48,542 nucleotides of DNA from JAAZGD01 sp964383845 (GTDB lineage Bacteria; Bacillota; Clostridia; Peptostreptococcales; Anaerovoracaceae), in assembly GCA_964383845.1 (NCBI GenBank), contig CAYLIF010000010.1, forward strand, positions 1-48,542. Reading direction: 5' to 3'. The notes beneath the pieces are model-generated. The model worked only from the letters and a program-made list of their open reading frames with translations, did not search any database and was not told the DNA's origin. This document shows positions 1-8,227 of this stretch, in pieces. The translations under genes and the position numbers were made by a program. Positions within the stretch are counted from its first letter, which is position 1. Every line of letters begins with the position of its first letter.

Positions 1-53
1 CGTCGACCTCCAGCGTGACAGGCTGGCATTCTAACCAACTGAACTACCGGACC
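1..53 (-). tRNA. tRNA-Asp (GTC), partial at window edge
   Basis: Read on the minus strand this begins GGTCCGGTAGTTCAG, a normal acceptor and D-arm. An anticodon stem-loop with loop CTGTCAC follows, giving anticodon GTC (Asp). The 3' part with the T-arm and CCA lies beyond the left edge. It is 9 bp downstream of the tRNA-Val CCA end, so the two are cotranscribed. Confidence 0.93.
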
Positions 54-62
54 ACTAAGGAT

Positions 63-138
63 TGGTGGGCGCTATAGGGATCGAACCTATGACCCCCTGC
101 TTGTAAGGCAGGTGCTCTCCCAGCTGAGCTAAGCGCCC
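63..138 (-). tRNA. tRNA-Val (TAC)
   Basis: A 76-nt minus-strand tRNA with encoded CCA at 63-65. The acceptor strand GGGCGCT pairs with AGCGCCC. The anticodon loop is CTTACAA, giving anticodon TAC, which reads valine GUN codons. The T-loop TTCGATC is canonical. It is the first tRNA of a Val-Asp operon behind the promoter at 186-214. Confidence 0.96.
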
Positions 139-185
139 CCGATAGTAGTTTTCTTCAGTACAATATTTACTTGACACAGTTACTA

Positions 186-214
186 AATATACAGGATAGC
201 CGCTTATATGTCAA
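186..214 (-). promoter_or_regulatory. Sigma-A promoter of the tRNA-Val/Asp operon
   Basis: On the minus strand TTGACA (209-214) and TATATT (186-191) are separated by exactly 17 bp, close to consensus. Initiation would be near 179, about 40 nt upstream of tRNA-Val. A consensus promoter fits a stable RNA operon. Confidence 0.8.
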
Positions 215-254
215 GGGGATTCTCATAATTTTATGGCTTGACAATGGAAGTATT

Positions 255-914
255 TCAAGGCTTCAAAATCTTGATTTTTGAAAGGGTGATTTCCCTTGCA
301 ACCACTGTGTGTGAGTTCCCACTAAGGCTTGCCAAGGCAGAAATAATTTCTTCCTCATCCTCTTCTCGGTATACTAAAGTGCCATTTATTTGTTCAGCAA
401 AGATCAAATTCTTTATTTCAAAGTGTATATTATTGTCTCCTAGCTTAAGAGAAGTCGTTAAATGTTTTAATTTGTCTAATATAGAATAGTCGAAAATAAT
501 TTCAAGATTAACTAATGGAACCACTTCTGCAATTCCAGCAGACTCAATAGTCCTTTTTGCAGTGCCAGTATAGGCACGTACCAAACCACCAGTCCCTAGC
601 TTAACTCCTCCAAAATATCTTGTAACAACTATTACGAGGTTTGTAAGCTCTTCCATGACCAACATATGAAGAATGGGTGTACCAGCTGTACCTTGAGGTT
701 CTCCGTCCTCTGAGGCCCACTGTATCTGCATTTGATCGCCTAATACTATGACAGGGACGTTGTGTGTGGCATCCTTGTATTCGTTTCTTATTTCGGTGAT
801 ATAGGCCTCAGCAGATTCTTTTGATTCAACAGCCTTTGCGTGACCGATAAACCTTGATTTTTCGATAGTCTGTTCGTATACCCCTTCTTGAAAAAGGGTA
901 CGGTAAAGTACCAT
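255..914 (-). CDS. yigZ: YigZ/YvyE family protein (IMPACT/UPF0029 domain)
   Basis: A 219-residue protein of the YigZ family, a normal full length. The IMPACT/UPF0029 signatures are visible: SEDGEPQGTAGTP at residues 68-80 and RYFGGVKLGTGGLVRAY at 99-115. The last about 85 residues form the DUF1949 ferredoxin-like domain. Family members are soluble; a role in translation control is proposed by analogy with eukaryotic IMPACT, which binds GCN1, but the bacterial function is unsettled. The gene follows hflX with a 2-bp gap, so it is the last gene of the codY-hflX-yigZ stretch, and pairing with a ribosome-associated GTPase fits a translation-related job. No clear terminator is visible after it before the tRNA promoter. 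Confidence 0.9.
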   Translation of the reverse strand: MVLYRTLFQEGVYEQTIEKSRFIGHAKAVESKESAEAYITEIRNEYKDATHNVPVIVLGDQMQIQWASEDGEPQGTAGTPILHMLVMEELTNLVIVVTRYFGGVKLGTGGLVRAYTGTAKRTIESAGIAEVVPLVNLEIIFDYSILDKLKHLTTSLKLGDNNIHFEIKNLIFAEQINGTLVYREEDEEEIISALASLSGNSHTVVAREITLSKIKILKP

Positions 915-916
915 GG

Positions 917-2188
917 CTATTTTGCCTCCATATAGTTCTCAAATCTCAGAAAATCCGCATCACTTAAATTCACTTCAAGCAATGTTCCCTCTTCTTCATA
1001 GGTGGTTGAAAGGACTTCTGTATTCTCAATAAGATAAGAAGACAAATCACCTCGGTCATAAGGGATAAGAAGTGTCACCTTTTTATAGTTTTTAAAAATC
1101 TTGCTTTCTATAGTCTTAATCAGTTGGTCAAAATTAGTTCCATATTTTGCTGAAACTCCTATGGAATTGCCTTTATTACTGTAGTTGGGGTTTTCTACTA
1201 AATCAATCTTATTGAAAACCATAATTTTTTCATTGGTCGCTGCCCCAAGCTCCTTGAGAACTTTGTTTGTTACTTCCAGGTGAAAGTCTTGATTTTCGTA
1301 GGAAGCATCTACCACAATTAAGATTAAGTCTGCAAGGGTCACTTCTTCCAGGGTTGCTTTAAAAGCTTTGACCAAATGGTGGGGAAGCTTGCTGACAAAC
1401 CCAACAGTGTCCACCAATAGAAAGCTACGATTATCCTTTGTCTTTATATTACGTTGACGAGTATCTAAAGATGCAAAGAGCATGTCTTTCTCTTCCACTT
1501 GCTTTTCCTCTTTATCAGATAAAGCCAGGAATCTATTCATAATAGCTGACTTTCCAGAGTTGGTATAGCCAACTAGCGCTACCATGGGTAAGTCGGATTT
1601 CTCTCTTTTTCCTCTTTGTACTGTTCTGGTTTGCGCAGCTCTTTGCATCTCGGCTTTTATATCATCAATTCTTTTTGTTATGTGACGCCTATCTGTTTCT
1701 AGTTTTTTTTCACCTGGGCCTCTAGTCCCAATTCCCGCTCCTTGTTTGGATAGGCTAATACCAAAACCTGTCAATCTCGGAAGGCGGTATTGAAGCTGTG
1801 CCAGCTCTACTTGAAGCTTGCCTTCAGAAGATGAGGCACGAGATGCAAATATATCTAAAACTAGAACTGTACGATCTACCACTCTTATATCCAAAGCGTC
1901 CACAAGATTTCTCATCTGAATGCCTGAAAGCTCATCATTAACAATAATCATATTTGCTTCCATATTCCTTGCCATTTCGGAGAGCTCTTCAACCTTGCCT
2001 TTGCCAATATAAGTTACCCTATCTGGTTTTTCTAGGTTCTGAATCATACTTCCTAAAACAACCACCCCTGCAGCTTCAGCAAGTCCTTCTAGCTCGTCCA
2101 TAAAGTAAGAGATTGATTCTCTGCCTTGAACGCCAATAAGAATAGCGCGACCCTCTTCCTGATTGTTTGTAGTTAGTAATTCTGCCAT
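917..2188 (-). CDS. hflX: HflX ribosome-associated GTPase
   Basis: A 423-residue GTPase of the HflX family, which binds the 50S subunit and splits or rescues stalled 70S ribosomes in stress. The N-terminal HflX domain contains GIGTRGPGE (152-160), followed by a helical linker and the G domain with G1 GYTNSGKS (207-214), G3 DTVGF (260-264) and G4 NKID (326-329). The frame stays open upstream to an ATG at 2233, but that extension would translate through the codY terminator hairpin at 2207-2222. The ATG at 2188 has a GGAGG site directly upstream, so I chose it. It precedes yigZ by 2 bp. Confidence 0.95.
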   Translation of the reverse strand: MAELLTTNNQEEGRAILIGVQGRESISYFMDELEGLAEAAGVVVLGSMIQNLEKPDRVTYIGKGKVEELSEMARNMEANMIIVNDELSGIQMRNLVDALDIRVVDRTVLVLDIFASRASSSEGKLQVELAQLQYRLPRLTGFGISLSKQGAGIGTRGPGEKKLETDRRHITKRIDDIKAEMQRAAQTRTVQRGKREKSDLPMVALVGYTNSGKSAIMNRFLALSDKEEKQVEEKDMLFASLDTRQRNIKTKDNRSFLLVDTVGFVSKLPHHLVKAFKATLEEVTLADLILIVVDASYENQDFHLEVTNKVLKELGAATNEKIMVFNKIDLVENPNYSNKGNSIGVSAKYGTNFDQLIKTIESKIFKNYKKVTLLIPYDRGDLSSYLIENTEVLSTTYEEEGTLLEVNLSDADFLRFENYMEAK

Positions 2189-2200
2189 AACTCCTCCAAA

Positions 2201-2222
2201 ATAAAAGCCTCCCGAGGGAGGC
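2201..2222 (-). terminator. Intrinsic terminator between codY and hflX
   Basis: Minus-strand hairpin GCCTCC-CTCG-GGAGGC followed by TTTTAT. It lies 17 bp after the codY stop and just before the hflX ribosome binding site. It should attenuate codY transcription and limit read-through into hflX. Confidence 0.75.
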
Positions 2223-2239
2223 GATAACCCCATTGTCTT

Positions 2240-3016
2240 TTAAGACAATTTTTCTAGTTCTTCGTAAAACTTGGAGTTGAGAACTTTGATGTGCGTCCCT
2301 TTCATTCCCAAGCTTCTAGATTCTATAACCCCAGCAGATTCTAGTTTTCTTAATGCATTTACGATAACCGATCGGGTAATTTTAGCTCGATCTGCTATTC
2401 TGCTGGCAACAAGTATTCCTTCATTGCCGGAAAGCTCCTTGAAGATTTGAATAACTGCTTCTACCTCTGAAAAAGAAAGTGTTCCAATCGCCATTTGTAC
2501 AACACTTCTTTTTCTTTCTTCTTCTTCTATCTCCATAGCTTTTCGGCTTTGAATTTCTAGGCCTACTACAGTAGCCCCGTATTCTCCTAAAGCAATATCT
2601 ATATCATCAAAAGGTGGGTCGTATCTAACTAGCACAACTGTACCCCATCTTTGACCACCACCCATTATTGGGATGATCATATGACATTTTCCCGCTGTAT
2701 CATATTCGTATTTAAAAATACTCATAGCTTCCTCAGGAGTAATGTTATATATAGTCTTATTGATTTTCATTAGCTCTTCCGAATATTCTATAGGGAAGAA
2801 GTTAACTCCAGTCTCTGGATCTGATAAAGCTGCACTATCCGCCTCAATGGCATAATGAACACCTAGCACCTTACCTCTAACATTGGCAATATAGGCGTTG
2901 GCATCCATTAACTCACTTAAAATCGAACAAAGCTCCATAAATGAAAAGCCGCCTTCTTGAGGCTCTTGGAGAACCCAATTCAATTTTCGTATTTTAGCCA
3001 GAATCTCTTTACTCAT
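2240..3016 (-). CDS. codY: CodY, GTP/branched-chain amino acid-sensing global repressor
   Basis: A 258-residue CodY of standard length. The N-terminal GAF domain (about 1-155) binds isoleucine, leucine and valine; the long helix from about 156 leads to the winged HTH at 204-240. The HTH core ASRIADRAKITRSVIVNALR and the following SLGMKGTHIKVLN are the most conserved part of the family. CodY represses stationary-phase and amino-acid genes when BCAA and GTP are plentiful. It is last in the dprA-topA-hslVU-codY order known from Bacillus, but also has its own promoter (3075-3103). The ribosome binding site AGGAGGG is 5 nt from the ATG. Confidence 0.97.
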   Translation of the reverse strand: MSKEILAKIRKLNWVLQEPQEGGFSFMELCSILSELMDANAYIANVRGKVLGVHYAIEADSAALSDPETGVNFFPIEYSEELMKINKTIYNITPEEAMSIFKYEYDTAGKCHMIIPIMGGGQRWGTVVLVRYDPPFDDIDIALGEYGATVVGLEIQSRKAMEIEEEERKRSVVQMAIGTLSFSEVEAVIQIFKELSGNEGILVASRIADRAKITRSVIVNALRKLESAGVIESRSLGMKGTHIKVLNSKFYEELEKLS

Positions 3017-3074
3017 CTTATCCCTCCTGAAGAATTAAATATCACACATATCTACTTGCATTAATTGTTGGTTA

Positions 3075-3103
3075 ATTATATAACAAGTTATTGTAGATTA
3101 CAA
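3075..3103 (-). promoter_or_regulatory. codY promoter
   Basis: Minus-strand TTGTAA (3098-3103), 17-bp spacer, TATAAT (3075-3080). Initiation near 3068 gives a leader of about 52 nt. It lies in the 146-bp hslU-codY gap. A palindrome ATTTTCGAAAAT at 3147-3158, upstream of the -35, resembles a CodY box but lacks its central base. Confidence 0.65.
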
Positions 3104-3162
3104 CGTGAATATTCCAACTTTTCAAAAGAGTTTACTTACTGCGAACATTTTCGAAAATTTTA

Positions 3163-4596
3163 CTATAAAATATAGCGGTCTGGGTCTTCTTTTTGAATTT
3201 TCTCCAAGAATTTTTCCTGTACGTATTCTTTGTCAATTATTAATTTATCATCTGTCATTTCTGGTATATTAAAAGAAATATCTTCTAAAAGCCTCTCCAT
3301 AATAGTATGAAGTCTTCTAGCTCCAATGTTTTCAGTTTGCTCATTCATTAAAAATGCCATATTCGCTATCTCTTCAGCTGCCCCATCAGTGAATTCCACG
3401 GAAATCCCCTCTGTCTCCAAAAGCATTTTGTGCTGTTTGATTAAAGCATTTTCAGGCATAGTTAATATTTTAAGGAAGGCATCCTTAGTAAGGTTTTCCA
3501 GCTCAACTCTTATGGGGAAGCGTCCTTGGAGTTCAGGTATTAAATCTGTTGGTTTTGCAGAATGAAAAGCCCCAGCTCCGATAAAGAGAATGTAATCTGT
3601 TTTAACAGGTCCATATTTGGTGTTTATTACTGATCCTTCAACGATAGGAAGAATGTCTCTTTGAACACCCTCTCTAGAAACATCAGCTCCAGAACGATAT
3701 CCGTTACCAGAAGCTATCTTGTCTATCTCATCAATAAAGATGATTCCATTCTGCTCTGCAGCCTCTAATGCTTCTTCCGTAACCTGATCCATATCAATAA
3801 GGTTTTGCGCTTCTTGTTCTCTTAAGATTCTTCGAGCATCCTTAACCTTAACTTTTTTATTCTTCTGTTTTTTGGGCATCATATCTCCGAAGATATTCCC
3901 AATAGCCATCATGCCGCCTTCACCTACATCAAGGTTGCTTCCTTTGGGGGTCTCTTCAACTTGAATTTCAATATATTGTTCTTCTAACATTCCTTCTTTT
4001 AATTGCTCTCTAACTTGCTCACGGGCTAGCTCCAAATCACTCTCAACAGTACCATCTTCATCAGTTTTTTGTTCTTGGTACTGATCTTTTTGGCTTTTGT
4101 AACCAGCATTTCCCATAATAAATTCAAAGGGGTTTTTAGGAGATCCTCCTGAACTTACCTTTGATTTTTTACCCGGCATAATAGCTTCAACAATTTTTTC
4201 CTCAGCAATTTCCTCAGCTACTGAATATTTTTCAGCCAATTTGATTTGCTTGGTCATTCTAATGGCAGCTTCAACAAGGTCTCTTACCATAGAATCAACG
4301 TCACGTCCTACGTAACCGACTTCCGTAAATTTAGTTGCTTCAACCTTTACAAAGGGAGCGTCCATAAGCTTTGAAAGTCTTCTTGCAATCTCTGTCTTAC
4401 CAACACCTGTGGGTCCCATCATTAAAATGTTTTTAGGCGAAATTTCTTCACGCCATTCTTCGGGCAAGAGACTTCTTCTGTATCGATTACGTAAAGCTAT
4501 CGCTACAGATTTTTTGGCTTCGTCTTGACCTATTATGTATTTATCTAGCTCTGCCACAATTTCTTTAGGCGTCATTTGATAGACTGTATTTACCAT
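3163..4596 (-). CDS. hslU: HslU (ClpY), ATPase of the HslVU protease
   Basis: A 477-residue AAA+ unfoldase that feeds substrates into HslV. The Walker A motif GPTGVGKT is at 61-68 and the pore loop GYVG at 93-96. A long charged intermediate (I) domain occupies about 110-270, followed by Walker B IIFIDEID and the sensor region GRFPIRVEL. The C-terminal tail ends RYIL; HslU tails insert between HslV subunits to activate them. It lies 12 bp downstream of hslV and is translated from a GGGG-containing site. The I domain is somewhat long (family about 440-465 residues). Confidence 0.97.
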   Translation of the reverse strand: MVNTVYQMTPKEIVAELDKYIIGQDEAKKSVAIALRNRYRRSLLPEEWREEISPKNILMMGPTGVGKTEIARRLSKLMDAPFVKVEATKFTEVGYVGRDVDSMVRDLVEAAIRMTKQIKLAEKYSVAEEIAEEKIVEAIMPGKKSKVSSGGSPKNPFEFIMGNAGYKSQKDQYQEQKTDEDGTVESDLELAREQVREQLKEGMLEEQYIEIQVEETPKGSNLDVGEGGMMAIGNIFGDMMPKKQKNKKVKVKDARRILREQEAQNLIDMDQVTEEALEAAEQNGIIFIDEIDKIASGNGYRSGADVSREGVQRDILPIVEGSVINTKYGPVKTDYILFIGAGAFHSAKPTDLIPELQGRFPIRVELENLTKDAFLKILTMPENALIKQHKMLLETEGISVEFTDGAAEEIANMAFLMNEQTENIGARRLHTIMERLLEDISFNIPEMTDDKLIIDKEYVQEKFLEKIQKEDPDRYIL

Positions 4597-4608
4597 TTTG
4601 TTTCCCCT

Positions 4609-5148
4609 TTATAGTTTTTCTACCGATATGTTATCATTAGTATATACACAAATTTCAGAAGCAATAGTTAATGATTCTCTTACGATTGTTTCTGCATCTA
4701 GATCCGTATGATTAAACAGTGCATTTGCCGCAGCATAAGCATAATTACCACCACTACCAATAGAAATGAAGTGTTGGTCTGGCTCAATAACTTCTCCGTT
4801 GCCAGAAATCACCAAAAGGCTTTCCTTATCCGCAACAATCATTAAGGCTTCTAAGTTTCTCATAACTTTATCTGTGCGCCACATTTGGGCCAGAGCAACA
4901 GCCGCTCTTTTTAGATTACCTGCGTGCTCTTCTAATTTTTTTTCAAATTTGTCTGAAAGGGAAAATGCGTCTGCTACAGACCCCGCAAACCCTAGTAAAA
5001 CTTGGTCTTTATAAATTTTACGTATTTTTTTGGCCCTTGCTTTCATTATGGTTTTTTCCCCCATGGTGACTTGGCCGTCCCCACCGATACATACATCATC
5101 AGGACCTCTTCTTACAGCTACTATCGTTGTTGCATTAAATGTTACCAT
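4609..5148 (-). CDS. hslV: HslV (ClpQ), threonine peptidase of the HslVU protease
   Basis: A 179-residue proteasome-like peptidase. It begins MVTFNATTIVAVRR. The catalytic N-terminal Thr would be Thr7 after removal of a six-residue propeptide, unlike the Bacillus subtilis CodW form, which uses Ser. The conserved GGDGQVTMG and the lysine in MKARAKKIRK are present. It forms a double hexamer capped by HslU, encoded 12 bp downstream. It follows topA in this operon; the trmFO and xerC genes that separate topA from hslV in many Firmicutes are absent. Confidence 0.97.
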   Translation of the reverse strand: MVTFNATTIVAVRRGPDDVCIGGDGQVTMGEKTIMKARAKKIRKIYKDQVLLGFAGSVADAFSLSDKFEKKLEEHAGNLKRAAVALAQMWRTDKVMRNLEALMIVADKESLLVISGNGEVIEPDQHFISIGSGGNYAYAAANALFNHTDLDAETIVRESLTIASEICVYTNDNISVEKL

Positions 5149-5177
5149 TTTTTATCGTTTCCTCTCATTAAATTATA

Positions 5178-7253
5178 TTATTCTTTATACCCACATTCCT
5201 TGTTTGAACACTCTATATCTGAAGTTTTTGTTTTTTTCTCCACAAGTTGGCTTTCACACTGAGGACATTTTTGATCTATAGGTTTATTCCAGTAGGATTG
5301 GGTGCATTCTGGATAGCCAGAACAACCATAAAAAACTCTTCCACTTTTCCCTTTTCTTGCCACTAAATCTTTCCCACATGCTGGACACTTAACACCAATT
5401 GTTTTCAATATTGGTTTAGTGTTTTTACATTCCGGGTAACCAGTGCACGCTGCAAAGTTACCAAATCTACCCTGCTTAACCACCATAGGCTTTCCACAAA
5501 GCTCACAGTCTTCTCCAGTTGGTACTTCTTCGAATTCGATTTTTTCGATTTTTTCGTCGGCAATTTCCAGATCTACTTTAAGTGTAGCATAAAATTCCCT
5601 AACAATTTCTTTCCAGTCAGCATTTTTTATTTCAATTTCATCTAATTTATCTTCTAACCCGGCCGTAAAATTAGCATCCACAATTTCTTTGAAGTATTCT
5701 TCCATCATGTCAGTTACTATAAATCCTAAATCTGTAGGAAACAGCGTTTTCTTTTCTCGAGAAATATACTTACGTTCTAAAAGTGTTCCTATAATAGGGG
5801 CATAGGTAGATGGTCTTCCAATATTTTTATCTTCCAAGTCTTTCACTAGACTAGCTTCAGTAAATCTTGATGGTGGTTGGGTAAAACTTTGCTCTCCCGT
5901 TAAATCCACCAAATCAAGAATTTCATCTACCGCTAACTCGGGTAAAGTCTTATCTTTATCTTCTTCGTTATTGTCTGAGTATACTTTTAAGAACCCATCA
6001 AACTTAAGGGTTGATCCTGTTGCTCTAAATGTATAACCTGCGTTAACAATATTAGTACCAACTGCGTCAAATACCGCTGGTTGCATTTGACTGGCTACAT
6101 ATCTGTTCCAAATTAATTTGTAGAGGTTGTACTGATCCTTAGTTAGAGAGTCTTTGATATCCTCTGGAGATAAATCAACTCTGCTTGGCCGAATGGCTTC
6201 ATGGGCATCTTGAACATCTTTCTTCTTATTGGCATAGTTATTATCCGCCCAGTATTTTTGTCCATAATTTTCTTCGATATATGTTCGAGCTGACTCTTTA
6301 GCCTCCTGGGAGATTCTCACTGAGTCAGTACGTATGTAAGTCACTAATCCAATTGTACCTTCACCCTTTACTGCTCGGCCTTCGTATAGCTGTTGGGCAA
6401 TCATCATGGTTTTCTTTGTGAAAAAGTTTAGTCGACTAGAAGCTGCCTGCTGAAGGCTACTTGTTGTAAATGGTGGATAAGCTCTTTTTATTCTTTCCTT
6501 TTTTTCCACAGTCCCAACTTTGAATTCTCCTTTGTTCAGTGATTCCAAAATCTTGTCTGTCTGTTCTTTGGTGTCAATTGTAATCTTGCCATCTACATTT
6601 TCTGTAAGCTTAGCAGTAAATTGATTGGCTTTAAGAGTTTCACCTTGTTTTTTTAGTTTTGCTTGAACAGTCCAATATTCTTTGGGTACGAAGGCTTTAA
6701 TTATTTTTTCTCGATCGCAAATAATTTTAAGAGCTGCACTCTGAACTCTTCCTGCAGAAAGTCCTCTCCGAACTTTTCTCCAAAGCAAGGGGCTTATTTT
6801 GTAACCTACCAGCCGATCAAGGACTCTTCTTGCTTGCTGGGCATCTACTAGTTTTGTATCGATTGGTCGAGGATTCTTAATGGCAGCCTTAACGCTGTTT
6901 TTTGTAATTTCATTAAAAACAACTCTACAGGGTTCATTTTCATCAATTCCCAATAAAAAAGCAAGGTGCCAGCTTATGGCTTCCCCTTCACGGTCAGGGT
7001 CAGTTGCCAATAAGATTTTACCTGCAGCTTTTGCTTCTTTTTTAAGGCTCTTAATTAAATCGCCTTTGCCTCTGATATTTATATATTCTGGTTCGAAGTC
7101 ATCATCTACTCTAATTCCAAGTTTGCTTTTTGGTAAATCACGAATATGCCCCACTGAAGCAATAACTCGATATTTGCTTCCTAGGTACTTTTCGATGGTT
7201 TTTGCTTTTGCCGGTGATTCAACAATAACTAACGTTTTTTTTGCTTCACTCAT
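5178..7253 (-). CDS. topA: DNA topoisomerase I (type IA)
   Basis: A 691-residue type IA topoisomerase that relaxes negative supercoils through a 5'-phosphotyrosine intermediate. The Toprim domain starts at VESPAKAKTIEKYLG (11-25) and carries DPDREGE (85-91). The active-site tyrosine is Tyr306 in GLVTYIRTDS. Three C4 zinc ribbons finish the protein (about 575-605, 617-645 and 655-689), each with paired CxxC or CxxxxC motifs. This is the usual Firmicute architecture. It lies between dprA and hslV in a minus-strand operon. Confidence 0.97.
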   Translation of the reverse strand: MSEAKKTLVIVESPAKAKTIEKYLGSKYRVIASVGHIRDLPKSKLGIRVDDDFEPEYINIRGKGDLIKSLKKEAKAAGKILLATDPDREGEAISWHLAFLLGIDENEPCRVVFNEITKNSVKAAIKNPRPIDTKLVDAQQARRVLDRLVGYKISPLLWRKVRRGLSAGRVQSAALKIICDREKIIKAFVPKEYWTVQAKLKKQGETLKANQFTAKLTENVDGKITIDTKEQTDKILESLNKGEFKVGTVEKKERIKRAYPPFTTSSLQQAASSRLNFFTKKTMMIAQQLYEGRAVKGEGTIGLVTYIRTDSVRISQEAKESARTYIEENYGQKYWADNNYANKKKDVQDAHEAIRPSRVDLSPEDIKDSLTKDQYNLYKLIWNRYVASQMQPAVFDAVGTNIVNAGYTFRATGSTLKFDGFLKVYSDNNEEDKDKTLPELAVDEILDLVDLTGEQSFTQPPSRFTEASLVKDLEDKNIGRPSTYAPIIGTLLERKYISREKKTLFPTDLGFIVTDMMEEYFKEIVDANFTAGLEDKLDEIEIKNADWKEIVREFYATLKVDLEIADEKIEKIEFEEVPTGEDCELCGKPMVVKQGRFGNFAACTGYPECKNTKPILKTIGVKCPACGKDLVARKGKSGRVFYGCSGYPECTQSYWNKPIDQKCPQCESQLVEKKTKTSDIECSNKECGYKE

Positions 7254-7317
7254 GCTATTTTTTCCTTTATTATTTTAGGCCAGTATCATTCAACCACATA
7301 TTATATGTAGAAACTTT

Positions 7318-8205
7318 TTATTTTGCAACAAATATTTTCCCCATAGATGTATAAACCATGCCTTTCATTTCTAATACTGTCACAATTCCGTTTACGTTTC
7401 CTGCTTCAATTTTCAATGATTCAACCAGTTGGTCTACAGTGGTTTCGCCTCCAGTTTCTATGTAATTAAATACTTTTCTTTCCACCTCTCCTAAAGCTTC
7501 TTTTCGAGAATCTGTCAAGGTTTTGCTTATTCCAAGATCATCCAATAAATTCTCTAAAACGATTAGAGGTTTGGCACCATCTAGAATTAGTTTATTGGTC
7601 CCGATTGAATAAATATTGTTTATATTCCCAGGAATTGCGTAAACTTCTCTACCTTGTTCAACGGCTCTTTCGGCAGTTATAAGAGATCCTGAAGAAAGTC
7701 CTGCCTCTACAATTACTGTGGCAATAGATAAGCCACTGATAATACGGTTTCTTGCAGGAAAAGTAAATCTAGATCCATGAACCCCTGGGGCATATTCTGA
7801 GAGAATCAACCCTTCTTTTGCGATTTGTTTCATCGTCTCTATGTTTTTAGCAGGGAAGCAGATATCTGGACCATTTCCTAAAACTGCAATGGTCTTTCCT
7901 TGGTTCTTCATCGCACCTTTGTGAGCAAGGGTATCTACTCCATCAGCTAAACCACTAACGGTAACAACTCCAGCCTCTGCCAGGGTTTTCCCCATTGCTC
8001 CAGCAGCCCATCTTCCATATGAAGTTGGTTTTCTGGTACCCACTACGGAAACGCATAAATCATAAGCCAATGATAAGTCCCCTATATAATAGAGGATTTT
8101 AGGAGGATCTTTTATTTCTCTTAGAGCAGAAGGATATCTGTTTTCTAAAATAGTCACACATTTTATGTTTCCGAAATGATTAGATTCATTATAATTTATA
8201 GCCAT
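7318..8205 (-). CDS. dprA: DprA/Smf DNA-processing protein
   Basis: A 295-residue DprA that loads RecA onto incoming single-stranded DNA in transformation. The Rossmann-like core has VGTRKPT (55-61), SGLADGVD (84-91) and the signature GSRFTFPARNRIISGLS (144-160). A winged-helix DML1-like domain fills about 235-295. The N-terminal SAM domain found in many DprA proteins is missing, so the protein is shorter than the common 350-380 residues. It sits 22 bp downstream of the ComM-like gene and upstream of topA. With yifB here and comF at 43.2 kb, part of a transformation gene set is present. Confidence 0.95.
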   Translation of the reverse strand: MAINYNESNHFGNIKCVTILENRYPSALREIKDPPKILYYIGDLSLAYDLCVSVVGTRKPTSYGRWAAGAMGKTLAEAGVVTVSGLADGVDTLAHKGAMKNQGKTIAVLGNGPDICFPAKNIETMKQIAKEGLILSEYAPGVHGSRFTFPARNRIISGLSIATVIVEAGLSSGSLITAERAVEQGREVYAIPGNINNIYSIGTNKLILDGAKPLIVLENLLDDLGISKTLTDSRKEALGEVERKVFNYIETGGETTVDQLVESLKIEAGNVNGIVTVLEMKGMVYTSMGKIFVAK

Positions 8206-8227
8206 TTTCTTAAACCTCTTTTAATTC

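Noticed and set aside
2189..2233. N-terminal 15-residue extension of HflX
   Set aside because: It would be translated from the codY terminator hairpin and lacks a ribosome binding site; the ATG at 2188 has GGAGG.
5002..5281. Plus-strand open frames within hslV and topA
   Set aside because: They are antisense shadows of well-supported genes, with no ribosome binding site or family resemblance.
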